Below, in pieces: positions 45,325-55,107 of a DNA stretch of 64,000 nt. The first letter of the stretch is position 1. Each line of letters starts with the position of its first letter. The notes under the pieces were generated by a model that was not told where the DNA came from, made no database searches, and saw only the letters and a list, made by a program, of their open reading frames with translations. Both the position numbers and the translations under genes were made by a program. The DNA comes from an uncultured Selenomonadales bacterium (GTDB lineage: Bacteria; Bacillota; Negativicutes; DSM-1736; Dendrosporobacteraceae), in assembly GCA_946407015.1 (NCBI GenBank), contig CAMJML010000004.1, forward strand, positions 186,001 to 250,000. Direction: 5' to 3'.

Positions 45325-48300
45325 ATGAAAAAAATGCCATCTGACAATCATTCTTCCTTAACTTATCAGGATTTAAAAATAGAAATCCAGTCTATGTTAG
45401 CTAACCCAATCGATTTTGCTGATGATCAGAATTTAATTGAATTAGGATTGGATTCACTGAAAATTATGCGGATTGTTAATAAGCTGCGCCGGCAAGGTCA
45501 AAAAGTCACTTTTGCTAAATTTATGGCAGCGCCTGCTTTGGTGGAATGGTTGCCTTTGTTAAGCCTGGATGTTAACAAAGCTGCAGTGCCATCCGGCGAA
45601 GCTGCTGAAGTTGACCGTGTGCTGCAAGGTCCTTTTGAGTTAACGGATGTTCAGTATGCTTACTGGGTAGGACGTAAAGACGGCGAAGCGCTGGGCGGAA
45701 TAAGCTGTCATGCTTATTTGGAGTTAGATGGTGAAAATATTGATCCTGAGCGTTTGCAAAAGGCCTGGGACAGGGTATTGAATCATCATCCCATGCTTAG
45801 AGCAAAATTTCTGGAAGATGGCAGACAAGAAATCCAGGCTCAACCTTTTAATGCGCAAATAACGGTTCATGACTTTAGCCTGTATTTTCAAGAAGCTTGT
45901 TCTTTAGAGCTATCCAGAATAAGAGATAGAGTGTCTCATCGGCGTCTGGCGATAGAAAAAGGTGAAGTAGCCGGCTTAGAACTTTGTTTATTGCCTGAAG
46001 GCAAAAACAGACTGTATTTTGATATTGACTTGCTTGTTGCGGATGTACAAAGTCTGCATATTGTTTTAAGAGATTTAGCAAATGCTTATGCTAGTGATCA
46101 TGAGCTGCCTGCTCCCGCGAATTGGAGTTTTGCTCATTATTTGCGCAAGCAGGAGCAGCTTCGTGCTGCAGAAAAAGAAGCAGCGAAAAAGTACTGGCAA
46201 AGTCAATTGGCTGAGTTGCCTGGGGCGCCGGAGCTTCCTGTAAAGGTAAAACCAGAAACAGTTCAAGGAGCTGTTTTTACAAGAAGAACGCAAGTTGTCA
46301 GTAAAAATGCTTGGGAAACTTTACAAAAACGTTGTGCAGTAAATAAAGTAACCCCTGCCATGATGTTTTTAACTGCGTATGCTCAAATTTTAGATCGCTG
46401 GAGTTCGAATTCTAAATTCTTGATCAACATTCCTTTGTTTGACAGACAAACAGGAGAAGACGGTTTGGAAGATGTAGTTGCTGATTTTACTACTTTGCTT
46501 TTGCTGCCGGTAGATTGTGAAAAAGAACAAACTTTCTTAGACCATGTCCAGGCTGTACAGCAGAGATTTCATCAGGATGCCGCTCATACGGCTTATTCCG
46601 GCGTTCAGGTTCAGCGCGAGCTTGTGCGGTTTTACCAAGAAAGACGTAATTTTGCGCCAGTGGTTTTTGCTTATAACTTAAGTACGCCATTGGTTCAAGA
46701 TGAATGTAAAAATGTTCTTGGTACTTTAACTTATATGATTTCTCAAACCCCTCAGGTTTGGTTGGATTTTCAATTGTATGAATTGGATGGCGGGCTTTTA
46801 CTGGCTTGGGATGCAGTGGATGAACTATTTCCTGAAGGTATGATTGAGGAGATGTTTGCTGCTTTGGGCCAATTGATAGAGTGGTTAGCGAAAGCTGATA
46901 ATGACTGGGCAGCAATGCCCCAACTATTGTTAAAAGAAAGAACGGCAGCAATTGTTGATGCAGCAGCAAATTGCCTGCATTCAGCGTTTTTTGCTTTGGC
47001 CAAGCAGCAGCCTGATGAGATTGCCACAATTGAAAGTGATTCGGGAATATGTTTTTCCTATGCTGAAATTGCTGAGCAAGCTCTAAAAGTTACGGCATTA
47101 TTACAACAAAAAGGTTTACGTAAGGGTGAATCCGTTGCGGTTATTTTACCAAGAGGAGTAGAACAAATTGTTGCCGTGATGGGTATTTTGGCAGCCGGAG
47201 CATGTTATATACCCTGCAGTATCGCTCAGCCTGCTGAAAGACGTAATTACATGTTGCAGAAAGCGAATGTTTCTCATGTAATCACTCATGATGAGGGTGT
47301 AAAAGAAGCTTGGCCTGAAGCAGTGGCTGTTCACCGGATTACGGATGCTGATCAATTTGTTCCTGCAACAACTATAGCTAAGGTATCTCCTACAGATACT
47401 GCTTATGTTATTTTTACTTCCGGATCTACCGGAGAGCCAAAAGGTGTTGAAATAAGCCATCAGGCAGCTTGGAATACAATTGCCGATATGAACACACGTT
47501 TTCATATTAGTGATAAGGATTGTATGTTAGCTGTTTCAGGCTTGGATTTTGACTTATCTGTTTATGATATCTTCGGTTTACTCAGTGCAGGTGGTTCTTT
47601 GGTGCTATTAAATGAAAAAAACAGACGGGAATCTGCTGTTTGGTTAGAGGCGATTCATCGATATGAAGTTACCTTATGGAATTCAGTTCCCGTTTTATTG
47701 GATATGCTTTTGATTGCTGCTGAATCTGCAGCTGAGGATAAACGAAAACTCAGCCTTCGTCTTGTTCTTATTTCAGGGGATTGGATCGGTTTAGATTTGC
47801 CCGGGCGGTTGCAAAACAAAACAGAAAATTGCCGGTTTATTGCTTTGGGCGGGGCAACGGAGGCTTCTATCTGGTCTAATTTCCATGAAGTTAAGCTGCC
47901 GTTACCTGCTCATTGGTCCTCTATTCCTTATGGTCAGCCCCTGAGCAATCAGAGTTATCGGGTTGTTGATGATAAGGGGCGGGATTGTCCTGCCTGGGTA
48001 CCAGGGGAACTATGGATCGGCGGCGCCGGTGTAGGGCAGGGTTACCGGGGAGACCCTGAGCTTACCAAAGACCGCTTTGTCAGCTATCAAGGCTCAACTT
48101 GGTACAGAACGGGCGATATGGGACGTTTTTGGCTTGATGGTACCATAGAATTTTTGGGACGTAAAGATTTCCAAGTAAAAGTGAGAGGCCATCGAATTGA
48201 GTTAGGGGAAATTGAAGCTGCCTTAACCCGTCATCCCGCTGTTAGTGATGCAATCGTAATTACCCATGGTGATGCTAGAGGGAGCAAGCAATTAGTTGGT

Positions 48301-51300
48301 TACGCGGTTTTAGATCAAACAATAGTACCTGCGGCTCTTAAAGAACAGGAGAGGAATCAGGAAGAGGCAGCTGCTTTCTGGGATCAGCTAGTTAAGCAAG
48401 GCACAGCAGCAAGTTTAGCGCAGCATTCAGCAATCAAAATGGCCGGTTTATTGAATTTCCCTCAATATATTGATTTATTGAGCGTTGATTATATTTGTTC
48501 TGCTTTGAAGGAATTAGGGGCGTTCCAAAAACCGAATGAGAGTTATACGGTTGATTCATTTTTAGCTCATTATCAAATTTCGAAAAATTATCATACCTTA
48601 ATTGAAACCTGGTTAGACCTGCTAGCAGCAGAGAAAATGTTGATAAAAAGTGGAAAAGAAGTATTCAGTAATAACGAAGAATTAGAATTTAATCAGAGTT
48701 TTCCTATGATAAATGCTGGGTATAGTCAAGGTATTCATGCTTATTTAGAAAGATTGCAAAATTATCTGGTACCTTTATTACGCGGACAAATAAAGCCATT
48801 AGATGTTTTCTTTAATGAAGCTTTACAATTGGCTCCCAATCATTTATTGGAGAATTTACCTGGTTTTACAGAAAGAAATAGGGTTGCCCAAACGCTTATT
48901 AAAATAATTTTGAGCGACAAAGGCGCAAGAAAACCGGTTAAGGTTTTGGAAATTGGCGCTAGATCCAGTAATTTTACAGCAGCCTTATTGGATTCGATAG
49001 CTAGAGAACAGGTAGTATATACAATGACTGACTCTTCACCTTTCTTCTTGAATGAAGCTAAAACTAGATTAAACGAATATGAAGTCCGCTATGAATTGCT
49101 TGATATGAATAAAAACTTACTGGATCAAGCTTTTATTCACCGTGATTATGATTTGATTGTTTGTTCAGATTCTTTGCATCAAGTTAAAAATATTCATTTG
49201 GGGCTTGATAATATCAGCGTATTGTTAGCTCCAAATGGTATTTTATTGCTGCAAGAAGTTACGGGAGACAGCAGGGTAAGGCATATTACTACGGCTTTTC
49301 TGGAAGATGGCTTCAGCCATTTTGAGGATGAGAGAAAAGTGATTTCTGCACCTCTCTTTACTGCTGAAAAATGGCGGCAGTTATTAGCGGCAAAAGGTTT
49401 TGAACAAATAGCGGCTTTCCCTGGTGATGAGACATTTGGGCAGCATGTGATTATTGCTCAGGGCTCTCAAAGAATGAAACAAGTTAAGGTAGAAGACTTA
49501 AAAGAATTTTTAGGACGAAAATTGCCTGAATATATGGTGCCAAACACCTTAATGGTTCTGGATTCATTGCCTCTTACTGCAAATGGTAAGATAGACCGGA
49601 AAGCTCTGCCTGTACCGAATCAAATAGCGCAGGAAAAATCTGAAAAAGTTTTGACTGAACCGCAAACTTTCATGGAACAGTCCATTGCCGCTATCTGGCA
49701 GCAGGTAATTGGCGTTGAAAAGATTGGTTTAGAGGATAATTATTTTGAGTTAGGCGGCGATTCACTGCTTGCAACTAGAATTAGCGGAATGGTGCGCAGT
49801 CAATTGAAGCTAGAGTTGCCTTTGGGAGATATCTTTGCAAATCCGACGGTTGGACAATTGGCTGACCATGTTCAGCATTTACTAGATAAGAAAGAGGATT
49901 CTGCTGTATCTGGTCAATTGCCTCAGATCGTTCCGGATCCTGACAATTTATATGAAGGTTTTCCTTTGACGGATATACAACAAGCATACTTATTTGGCCG
50001 CAGCGGTTTATATGCTTTAGGTAATGTTTCGACTCATTGTTATTTTGAGGTGGAAGCAGCCGGTTTAGATATCAGCAGAGTCAATAGGGCCTGGCAGCGC
50101 TTAATTGACCAGCATGATATGATGAGGGCAGTTATGTTGCCGGACGGTGAACATCAACAGATATTAAAAGAAGTACCTCCTTATCAAATTAAAGTATTGG
50201 ATGTGAGAAATGAACCAGCGTCCAAAGTGGAGAAGGCTTTAGTGCAAGTTAGGGATGAGATGTCTCATCAAATTATTGCTACAGATACTTGGCCTTTATT
50301 TGAGGTAAGAGCTTCCCGTTTTGAGGATAATAAAGTGCGTTTGCATGTTAGTTTTGACAATGTTATTTTTGATGGCTGGAGCATGTTTTATCTCATGAGG
50401 GAGTGGGCAAGGCTTTATCGGGAGCCGGCAGCGCCACTGCCTGCTTTGGAGTGCTCATTTAGAGATTACGTCTTAGCTTTGGATGAACTGAAAAAATCAG
50501 ATTTGTATGTAAAAGACCAAGAATATTGGCAAGAACGTTTAGCCGGGTTGCCGCCAGCTCCGCAGCTCCCGCTTGCTCAAAATCCTGAGTCAATTCAAAA
50601 GCAGCGTTTTTGTCGGTTAGATGGCAGATTGAATAGTAAAGAATGGCAGCAAATTAAGCAGCAAGCGGCTGCTGTTGGCTTAACACCTTCCAGCATTTTA
50701 TTGACCGCTTATGCCGAAGTTTTAGCTGTTTGGAGCAAACAAGCTCAATTTACTATCAATTTAACTCAATTTAATAGATTGCCTCTTCATCCGCAAGTGA
50801 ATGATATTGTTGGTGATTTTACATCTTTGACATTGCTGGCAGTGGATCAAACGCAAGGCGAAACATTTTTAGAGAGAGGACGCTGCTTGCAAGAGCAGTT
50901 ATGGCGTGATTTGGATCATCCTTATTTGGGCGGAGTGGAAGTGCAACGTCAGCTGGCTAAAATAAACGGGACTCAGCATCATGTAATGCCGGTGGTATTT
51001 ACAAGCGCTTTAGGGGTTGAGCGATGGGATACCTCAGGCAATGAGGAAATATGGTTAGGCAGACTTGTTTACAATATTACTCAGACTCCCCAAATTTGGC
51101 TTGATCATCAAGTCGTTGAAGAAAAAGATGGTGTATTGTTAATTTGGGATGCGGTCGAAGGATTATTTCCCGAAGGCATGTTAGCGGATATGTTTGCAGC
51201 TTATCATGGCCTTTTGAAACGTTTAGCAAATGCTCCGGAAGTTTGGCACCAGAAAGTACCTAGCTTAATTGCTGTTCCTGGACTTTCCAGAATACAAGAA

Positions 51301-53127
51301 GCTAATCGTACAGAAGTGCCTGTTACCGAAGAAACTCTGTATAGTTTATTTAATAAAAATGTGATTAAAGCACCGAATCATCCTGCCGTTATTGCTTCAG
51401 ACCGTACGTTAACTTATGAACAATTAGCCTGGCAGGTTGATAGAGTAGCTCATTTGCTTACTGGCAGAAGGGTACAACCCAATACTTTGGTCGCAGTTTG
51501 TATGGATAAAGGCTGGGAGCAGGTTGCCGCTGTACTTGGGATTGTAAAAGCAGGTGCTGCTTATTTGCCTATTGATCCGGACAATCCTGCTAAAAGACGT
51601 GAACAGCTGCTTATTGATGGAAAAGTCACTATCCTTCTTACCCAGTCTTGGTTAGTGGAAAAATTAGATTGCCCTCAGGGATTAGAATGTGTATCGATTG
51701 ATCAGATGGCATTTGAATCTGCAGATGCAGCAGAAGATCAAAGCAGACCGGATGACTTGGCTTACGTGATCTATACCTCCGGTTCAACAGGAAAGCCTAA
51801 AGGAGTGATGCTGACGCATCGCAGTGTAGTGAATACTATTTTAGATGTTAACAGACGCTTTCATGTTGGGGCCAAGGATAAGGGTTTAGCACTTTCCAAC
51901 CTGAATTTTGATTTATCTGTCTATGATATTTTTGGGATTTTGGCAGCCGGCGGCTCCATTGTGATGCCGGAAGCAGCTAAAAACAGGGAGCCTTCTTACT
52001 GGGCAGATTTGTTGAAAAAAGAAGAAATTACTGTTTGGAACACTGTACCGGCTTTTATGCAAATGTTATTGGAAGCAGTAGCAGATCAAGCGATGCCTCA
52101 GTCTTTGCGCTTAGTTTTATTAAGTGGCGACTGGATTCCGCTCAATCTACCAAAAGCTATTAAGGCGTGTTTTAGGAAAGCCGAGGTAATCAGCTTAGGT
52201 GGGGCAACAGAGGCAGCTATTTGGTCTATCTGCTATCCAATTCATGAAGTAGAAGCCGATTGGAAGAGCATTCCTTACGGTAAGCCTATGGATAATCAAC
52301 GATTTTATGTTTTAAATGAGTGGCTGGGAGATTGTCCTGTTTTAGTAACTGGCCAGTTATATATCGGTGGCAGCGGGATTGCTAAAGGGTATTGGCAGGA
52401 CCGGGAAAAGACGCAAAACAGTTTTATTACTCATCCTAATACCGGTGAGCTTCTTTATAAAACCGGCGATCTTGGCAGATATTTACCTGATGGCAATATT
52501 GAATTCCTGGGTAGAGAAGATTTTCAGGTGAAGATCAGAGGGCATCGGATCGAATTAGGTGAAATTGAAGCCGCCTTTTTAGAAGCTCCTCATGTACAAA
52601 GTGCAGTCGTTATTGTGGAAAAAGAAGTGGGTTCACTGGCTGCGGGGGTCGTATTAACAGCAGATAAACCGGAAATCATTGATAGGCTTAACGCGTTTTT
52701 GACAAAAAGGCTGCCTGATTATATGGTTCCCAATAAAATAGCGGTTTTAGATAACATGCCTTTGAGTGTCAATGGTAAAGTTGACAGGGAAAAGGTCAGA
52801 GAAAAACTTGAACAATACAAAAGCGAACAAGCAGCTTTGGCGGAACCGCCGCAAGAGGGTTTAGAGAGCCAATTGGCTGCTGTCTGGTCAGAGGTGCTTG
52901 GGGTTAGGTTATCACGCAATGCCGATTTCTTCTTATCCGGTGGCGATAGTATCAAAGCAGTGAGAATTTTAGGACAGCTTCATAAGAAAAGGATTGCTCC
53001 CAAAGAAATTCCTTTACAAACGTTGTTTACTAAGACTACTATTGCTGCTTTGGCTGGGGAGATTAGAAAATTAAGAGGTCAAAAGGACTTGATGGCTGAT
53101 CAAAGAGTAGAGGAGGGGGTATTGTGA
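45325..53127 (+). CDS. NRPS: ArCP, Cy, A (cysteine) with MT-like epimerase domain, PCP, Cy, A (cysteine), PCP
   Basis: 2600 aa. An aryl carrier domain (LGLDSLKIM, serine near 44) accepts salicylate. Cy1 (about 104-540) has DLLVADVQS. A1 (about 550-1000) has YVIFTSGSTGEPKG and GGATEASIWS. An embedded methyltransferase-like domain (about 1010-1400) has LEIGARSSNF instead of GxGxG, as in the epimerase domain of PchE. The first carrier is FELGGDSLLATR (about 1470), then Cy2 (about 1546-1980) with DNVIFDGWS, A2 with YVIYTSGSTGKPKG and GGATEAAIWS, and a last carrier SGGDSIKAV. Both A domains show the cysteine code DLYNLSLIW. Order of action: salicylate, first cysteine cyclised, second cysteine cyclised. 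The ATG at 45325 follows GAGGAG; the frame from 45289 starts in the upstream gene. Confidence 0.92.
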   Translation: MKKMPSDNHSSLTYQDLKIEIQSMLANPIDFADDQNLIELGLDSLKIMRIVNKLRRQGQKVTFAKFMAAPALVEWLPLLSLDVNKAAVPSGEAAEVDRVLQGPFELTDVQYAYWVGRKDGEALGGISCHAYLELDGENIDPERLQKAWDRVLNHHPMLRAKFLEDGRQEIQAQPFNAQITVHDFSLYFQEACSLELSRIRDRVSHRRLAIEKGEVAGLELCLLPEGKNRLYFDIDLLVADVQSLHIVLRDLANAYASDHELPAPANWSFAHYLRKQEQLRAAEKEAAKKYWQSQLAELPGAPELPVKVKPETVQGAVFTRRTQVVSKNAWETLQKRCAVNKVTPAMMFLTAYAQILDRWSSNSKFLINIPLFDRQTGEDGLEDVVADFTTLLLLPVDCEKEQTFLDHVQAVQQRFHQDAAHTAYSGVQVQRELVRFYQERRNFAPVVFAYNLSTPLVQDECKNVLGTLTYMISQTPQVWLDFQLYELDGGLLLAWDAVDELFPEGMIEEMFAALGQLIEWLAKADNDWAAMPQLLLKERTAAIVDAAANCLHSAFFALAKQQPDEIATIESDSGICFSYAEIAEQALKVTALLQQKGLRKGESVAVILPRGVEQIVAVMGILAAGACYIPCSIAQPAERRNYMLQKANVSHVITHDEGVKEAWPEAVAVHRITDADQFVPATTIAKVSPTDTAYVIFTSGSTGEPKGVEISHQAAWNTIADMNTRFHISDKDCMLAVSGLDFDLSVYDIFGLLSAGGSLVLLNEKNRRESAVWLEAIHRYEVTLWNSVPVLLDMLLIAAESAAEDKRKLSLRLVLISGDWIGLDLPGRLQNKTENCRFIALGGATEASIWSNFHEVKLPLPAHWSSIPYGQPLSNQSYRVVDDKGRDCPAWVPGELWIGGAGVGQGYRGDPELTKDRFVSYQGSTWYRTGDMGRFWLDGTIEFLGRKDFQVKVRGHRIELGEIEAALTRHPAVSDAIVITHGDARGSKQLVGYAVLDQTIVPAALKEQERNQEEAAAFWDQLVKQGTAASLAQHSAIKMAGLLNFPQYIDLLSVDYICSALKELGAFQKPNESYTVDSFLAHYQISKNYHTLIETWLDLLAAEKMLIKSGKEVFSNNEELEFNQSFPMINAGYSQGIHAYLERLQNYLVPLLRGQIKPLDVFFNEALQLAPNHLLENLPGFTERNRVAQTLIKIILSDKGARKPVKVLEIGARSSNFTAALLDSIAREQVVYTMTDSSPFFLNEAKTRLNEYEVRYELLDMNKNLLDQAFIHRDYDLIVCSDSLHQVKNIHLGLDNISVLLAPNGILLLQEVTGDSRVRHITTAFLEDGFSHFEDERKVISAPLFTAEKWRQLLAAKGFEQIAAFPGDETFGQHVIIAQGSQRMKQVKVEDLKEFLGRKLPEYMVPNTLMVLDSLPLTANGKIDRKALPVPNQIAQEKSEKVLTEPQTFMEQSIAAIWQQVIGVEKIGLEDNYFELGGDSLLATRISGMVRSQLKLELPLGDIFANPTVGQLADHVQHLLDKKEDSAVSGQLPQIVPDPDNLYEGFPLTDIQQAYLFGRSGLYALGNVSTHCYFEVEAAGLDISRVNRAWQRLIDQHDMMRAVMLPDGEHQQILKEVPPYQIKVLDVRNEPASKVEKALVQVRDEMSHQIIATDTWPLFEVRASRFEDNKVRLHVSFDNVIFDGWSMFYLMREWARLYREPAAPLPALECSFRDYVLALDELKKSDLYVKDQEYWQERLAGLPPAPQLPLAQNPESIQKQRFCRLDGRLNSKEWQQIKQQAAAVGLTPSSILLTAYAEVLAVWSKQAQFTINLTQFNRLPLHPQVNDIVGDFTSLTLLAVDQTQGETFLERGRCLQEQLWRDLDHPYLGGVEVQRQLAKINGTQHHVMPVVFTSALGVERWDTSGNEEIWLGRLVYNITQTPQIWLDHQVVEEKDGVLLIWDAVEGLFPEGMLADMFAAYHGLLKRLANAPEVWHQKVPSLIAVPGLSRIQEANRTEVPVTEETLYSLFNKNVIKAPNHPAVIASDRTLTYEQLAWQVDRVAHLLTGRRVQPNTLVAVCMDKGWEQVAAVLGIVKAGAAYLPIDPDNPAKRREQLLIDGKVTILLTQSWLVEKLDCPQGLECVSIDQMAFESADAAEDQSRPDDLAYVIYTSGSTGKPKGVMLTHRSVVNTILDVNRRFHVGAKDKGLALSNLNFDLSVYDIFGILAAGGSIVMPEAAKNREPSYWADLLKKEEITVWNTVPAFMQMLLEAVADQAMPQSLRLVLLSGDWIPLNLPKAIKACFRKAEVISLGGATEAAIWSICYPIHEVEADWKSIPYGKPMDNQRFYVLNEWLGDCPVLVTGQLYIGGSGIAKGYWQDREKTQNSFITHPNTGELLYKTGDLGRYLPDGNIEFLGREDFQVKIRGHRIELGEIEAAFLEAPHVQSAVVIVEKEVGSLAAGVVLTADKPEIIDRLNAFLTKRLPDYMVPNKIAVLDNMPLSVNGKVDREKVREKLEQYKSEQAALAEPPQEGLESQLAAVWSEVLGVRLSRNADFFLSGGDSIKAVRILGQLHKKRIAPKEIPLQTLFTKTTIAALAGEIRKLRGQKDLMADQRVEEGVL

Positions 53128-55073
53128 TCGCTACCGGCATTGTACAAAAGTATGAAGCTTTGGGAATACAACTTTGGGTAGATGATGGTCAATTACGATT
53201 TCGAGCCCCTGCCGGCACCTTAACGGAAGAGCATATAAGAGAATTACGTTCTTGCAAGCAAGCTTTGATGGAACATTTAAAAGAACAAGAGCCTGTTATT
53301 AGGCATGATGAGGTTAATCGTTATGAACCGTTTCCGCTGACTGATATACAGGCAGCCTATTTAGTAGGGCGAAACCATGATTACGAATTAGGTGGAGTGG
53401 GCTGCCATGCTTATGTGGAATTAACGATGCCTGTTATGGATCATAAGAGATTAGAAGAAGCTTGGCATAAGGTGATTAATCGGCATGATATGTTAAGAGC
53501 CATTGTTTCTACGAAAGGATATCAGCAGGTTTTGCAGGATGCAGCCTTGCCGCTTTTGAATTTTCAAGATCTTAGAGGTGCGGATGAGAAGTCTAAGCAA
53601 GAGTCAATCGAGCAAGTCCGTCGCTTTTTGGCTGATAAGCAATATTTACCTGATAAATGGCCTTTATATGAGTTGTTCCTGACAACAACTGACAATAATA
53701 GTATTTTGCATATTTCTCTTGATATGTTGATTGCCGATTTTGTCAGTATCCGTGTAATTTTAAAAGAACTGGATCATTATTATTATCACCCTGAACAGCC
53801 TTTGGCAGAACCGGAAGTAACTTATCGCGATATCATTCTTTTTGAAAAATCTGATGAAAATCGTAAGTTTAAAAAGGCCCAAAAAGATCGCGACAGACAA
53901 TATTGGCTGAGGAGAATCGATCAATTGCCTGAGGCTCCCCGGCTCCCGGTGTTAAAAGAATTAAAGGGTGGCGCTGAAGTGACTTTTGAGCGCCATTACT
54001 TTGTACTAGAGAAAGAACTGTGGTCTGCATTGAGCCAACAGGCTAAACAAAACAAAATAACTCCTTCTGGTGCAGTATTAGCCGCTTTTAGTGAAGTTAT
54101 TGGTTTGTGGTCTGATGAGTCTAATTTTTGCATGAATATTACGGTACTAAACCGCCCGGAGACTCATCATGAGCTTAATCATATTGTAGGCGATTTTACT
54201 TCTGTTAATGTTTTAGAGGTAAACACAGCAGGCAAAAGCACTTTTATAGAAAGAGCTGCGAGTTTACAGCACCAGTTGTGGAGTGATCTTGAACACAGCT
54301 TGTTTTCCGGTGTGGAAGTACTTCGGGAAATGAACCGCCGGCGCAAGAATAATGTGATCATTCCGGTAGTTTATACCAGTACTATTGGCGCAGATGCTGA
54401 TGACGCGATTCATGGCGAATATATGACCGGTGCTAAGTTAACCTATGGAATCACGCAAACCCCCCAGGTATGGGTGGATTGCCAGGTTGCCGAGCATAAT
54501 GGCGCTTTACATCTTAATTGGGATGTGAGAGCTGGCATCTTTCCGAATGGAATGATTCAGGAAGTGTTTGCAGTGCTGAAAAAACTGCTTGCAAAAATGG
54601 CAGAAGCTGAAAGCTGCTGGTCTGATGATAAGCCGGTTCATTTATCAAAGAAGTCGTTTCTGCCACCTCGATTTTTACTGGAAAGTATCCAAAAAGTATC
54701 TTGGCAATCTCCGGATACCGTTGCTTTGTTTAATCAAGAGCAACAGGTTTCTTATCAAGAACTTTCAGGCTGCATCGCCTTGGTACAGCAAGCTCTTTTG
54801 AAAAAAGGCTGCCAACAGGGAGATGTTGTGGCCGTTTGTTTAGAAAAAGGGGTTTGGCAAGCAGCCGCAATGGTTGGGATATTGCTTGCCGGTTATACTT
54901 ACTTACCGGTTGAAGAACCTCTTTCTCTGAGCAATATAGAAGCTTCTGCGCTTAAAAAGAGAAAAATACGTCATTTTCTAACAGAACATAAATGTATGGC
55001 TCAATATCCATTACCACTAGACAGTATTTTGGTTGATTATCTGCAGCCTGCTTTGCGAAATAGGTCTGGTTAA
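53124..55073 (+). CDS. docking domain, cyclization domain and truncated A domain (NRPS fragment)
   Basis: 649 aa. Residues 1-55 are a TubC-type docking domain (YEALGIQLWVDDGQLRFRAPAGTL). The Cy domain (about 68-490) is intact with DMLIADFVS. After residue 500 an A domain begins (VALFNQEQQVSYQELSGCIALVQ, GDVVAVCLEKGVWQAAAMVGILLAGYTYLP) but ends before the ATP-binding core, and there is no carrier. The frame ends cleanly and the next gene starts 34 bases on. The start GTG overlaps the previous stop, so translation is coupled. It may be a decayed module, or a free Cy domain acting in trans with the first NRPS, whose own Cy is only half present. Confidence 0.8.
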   Translation: MIATGIVQKYEALGIQLWVDDGQLRFRAPAGTLTEEHIRELRSCKQALMEHLKEQEPVIRHDEVNRYEPFPLTDIQAAYLVGRNHDYELGGVGCHAYVELTMPVMDHKRLEEAWHKVINRHDMLRAIVSTKGYQQVLQDAALPLLNFQDLRGADEKSKQESIEQVRRFLADKQYLPDKWPLYELFLTTTDNNSILHISLDMLIADFVSIRVILKELDHYYYHPEQPLAEPEVTYRDIILFEKSDENRKFKKAQKDRDRQYWLRRIDQLPEAPRLPVLKELKGGAEVTFERHYFVLEKELWSALSQQAKQNKITPSGAVLAAFSEVIGLWSDESNFCMNITVLNRPETHHELNHIVGDFTSVNVLEVNTAGKSTFIERAASLQHQLWSDLEHSLFSGVEVLREMNRRRKNNVIIPVVYTSTIGADADDAIHGEYMTGAKLTYGITQTPQVWVDCQVAEHNGALHLNWDVRAGIFPNGMIQEVFAVLKKLLAKMAEAESCWSDDKPVHLSKKSFLPPRFLLESIQKVSWQSPDTVALFNQEQQVSYQELSGCIALVQQALLKKGCQQGDVVAVCLEKGVWQAAAMVGILLAGYTYLPVEEPLSLSNIEASALKKRKIRHFLTEHKCMAQYPLPLDSILVDYLQPALRNRSG

Positions 55074-55107
55074 TTTTAAAATTTCTAAGAGAAAGGTAAA
55101 CATATCA

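Noticed and set aside
46490-47029. 179-codon minus-strand ORF inside the large NRPS
   Set aside because: Antisense shadow of a conserved Cy domain.
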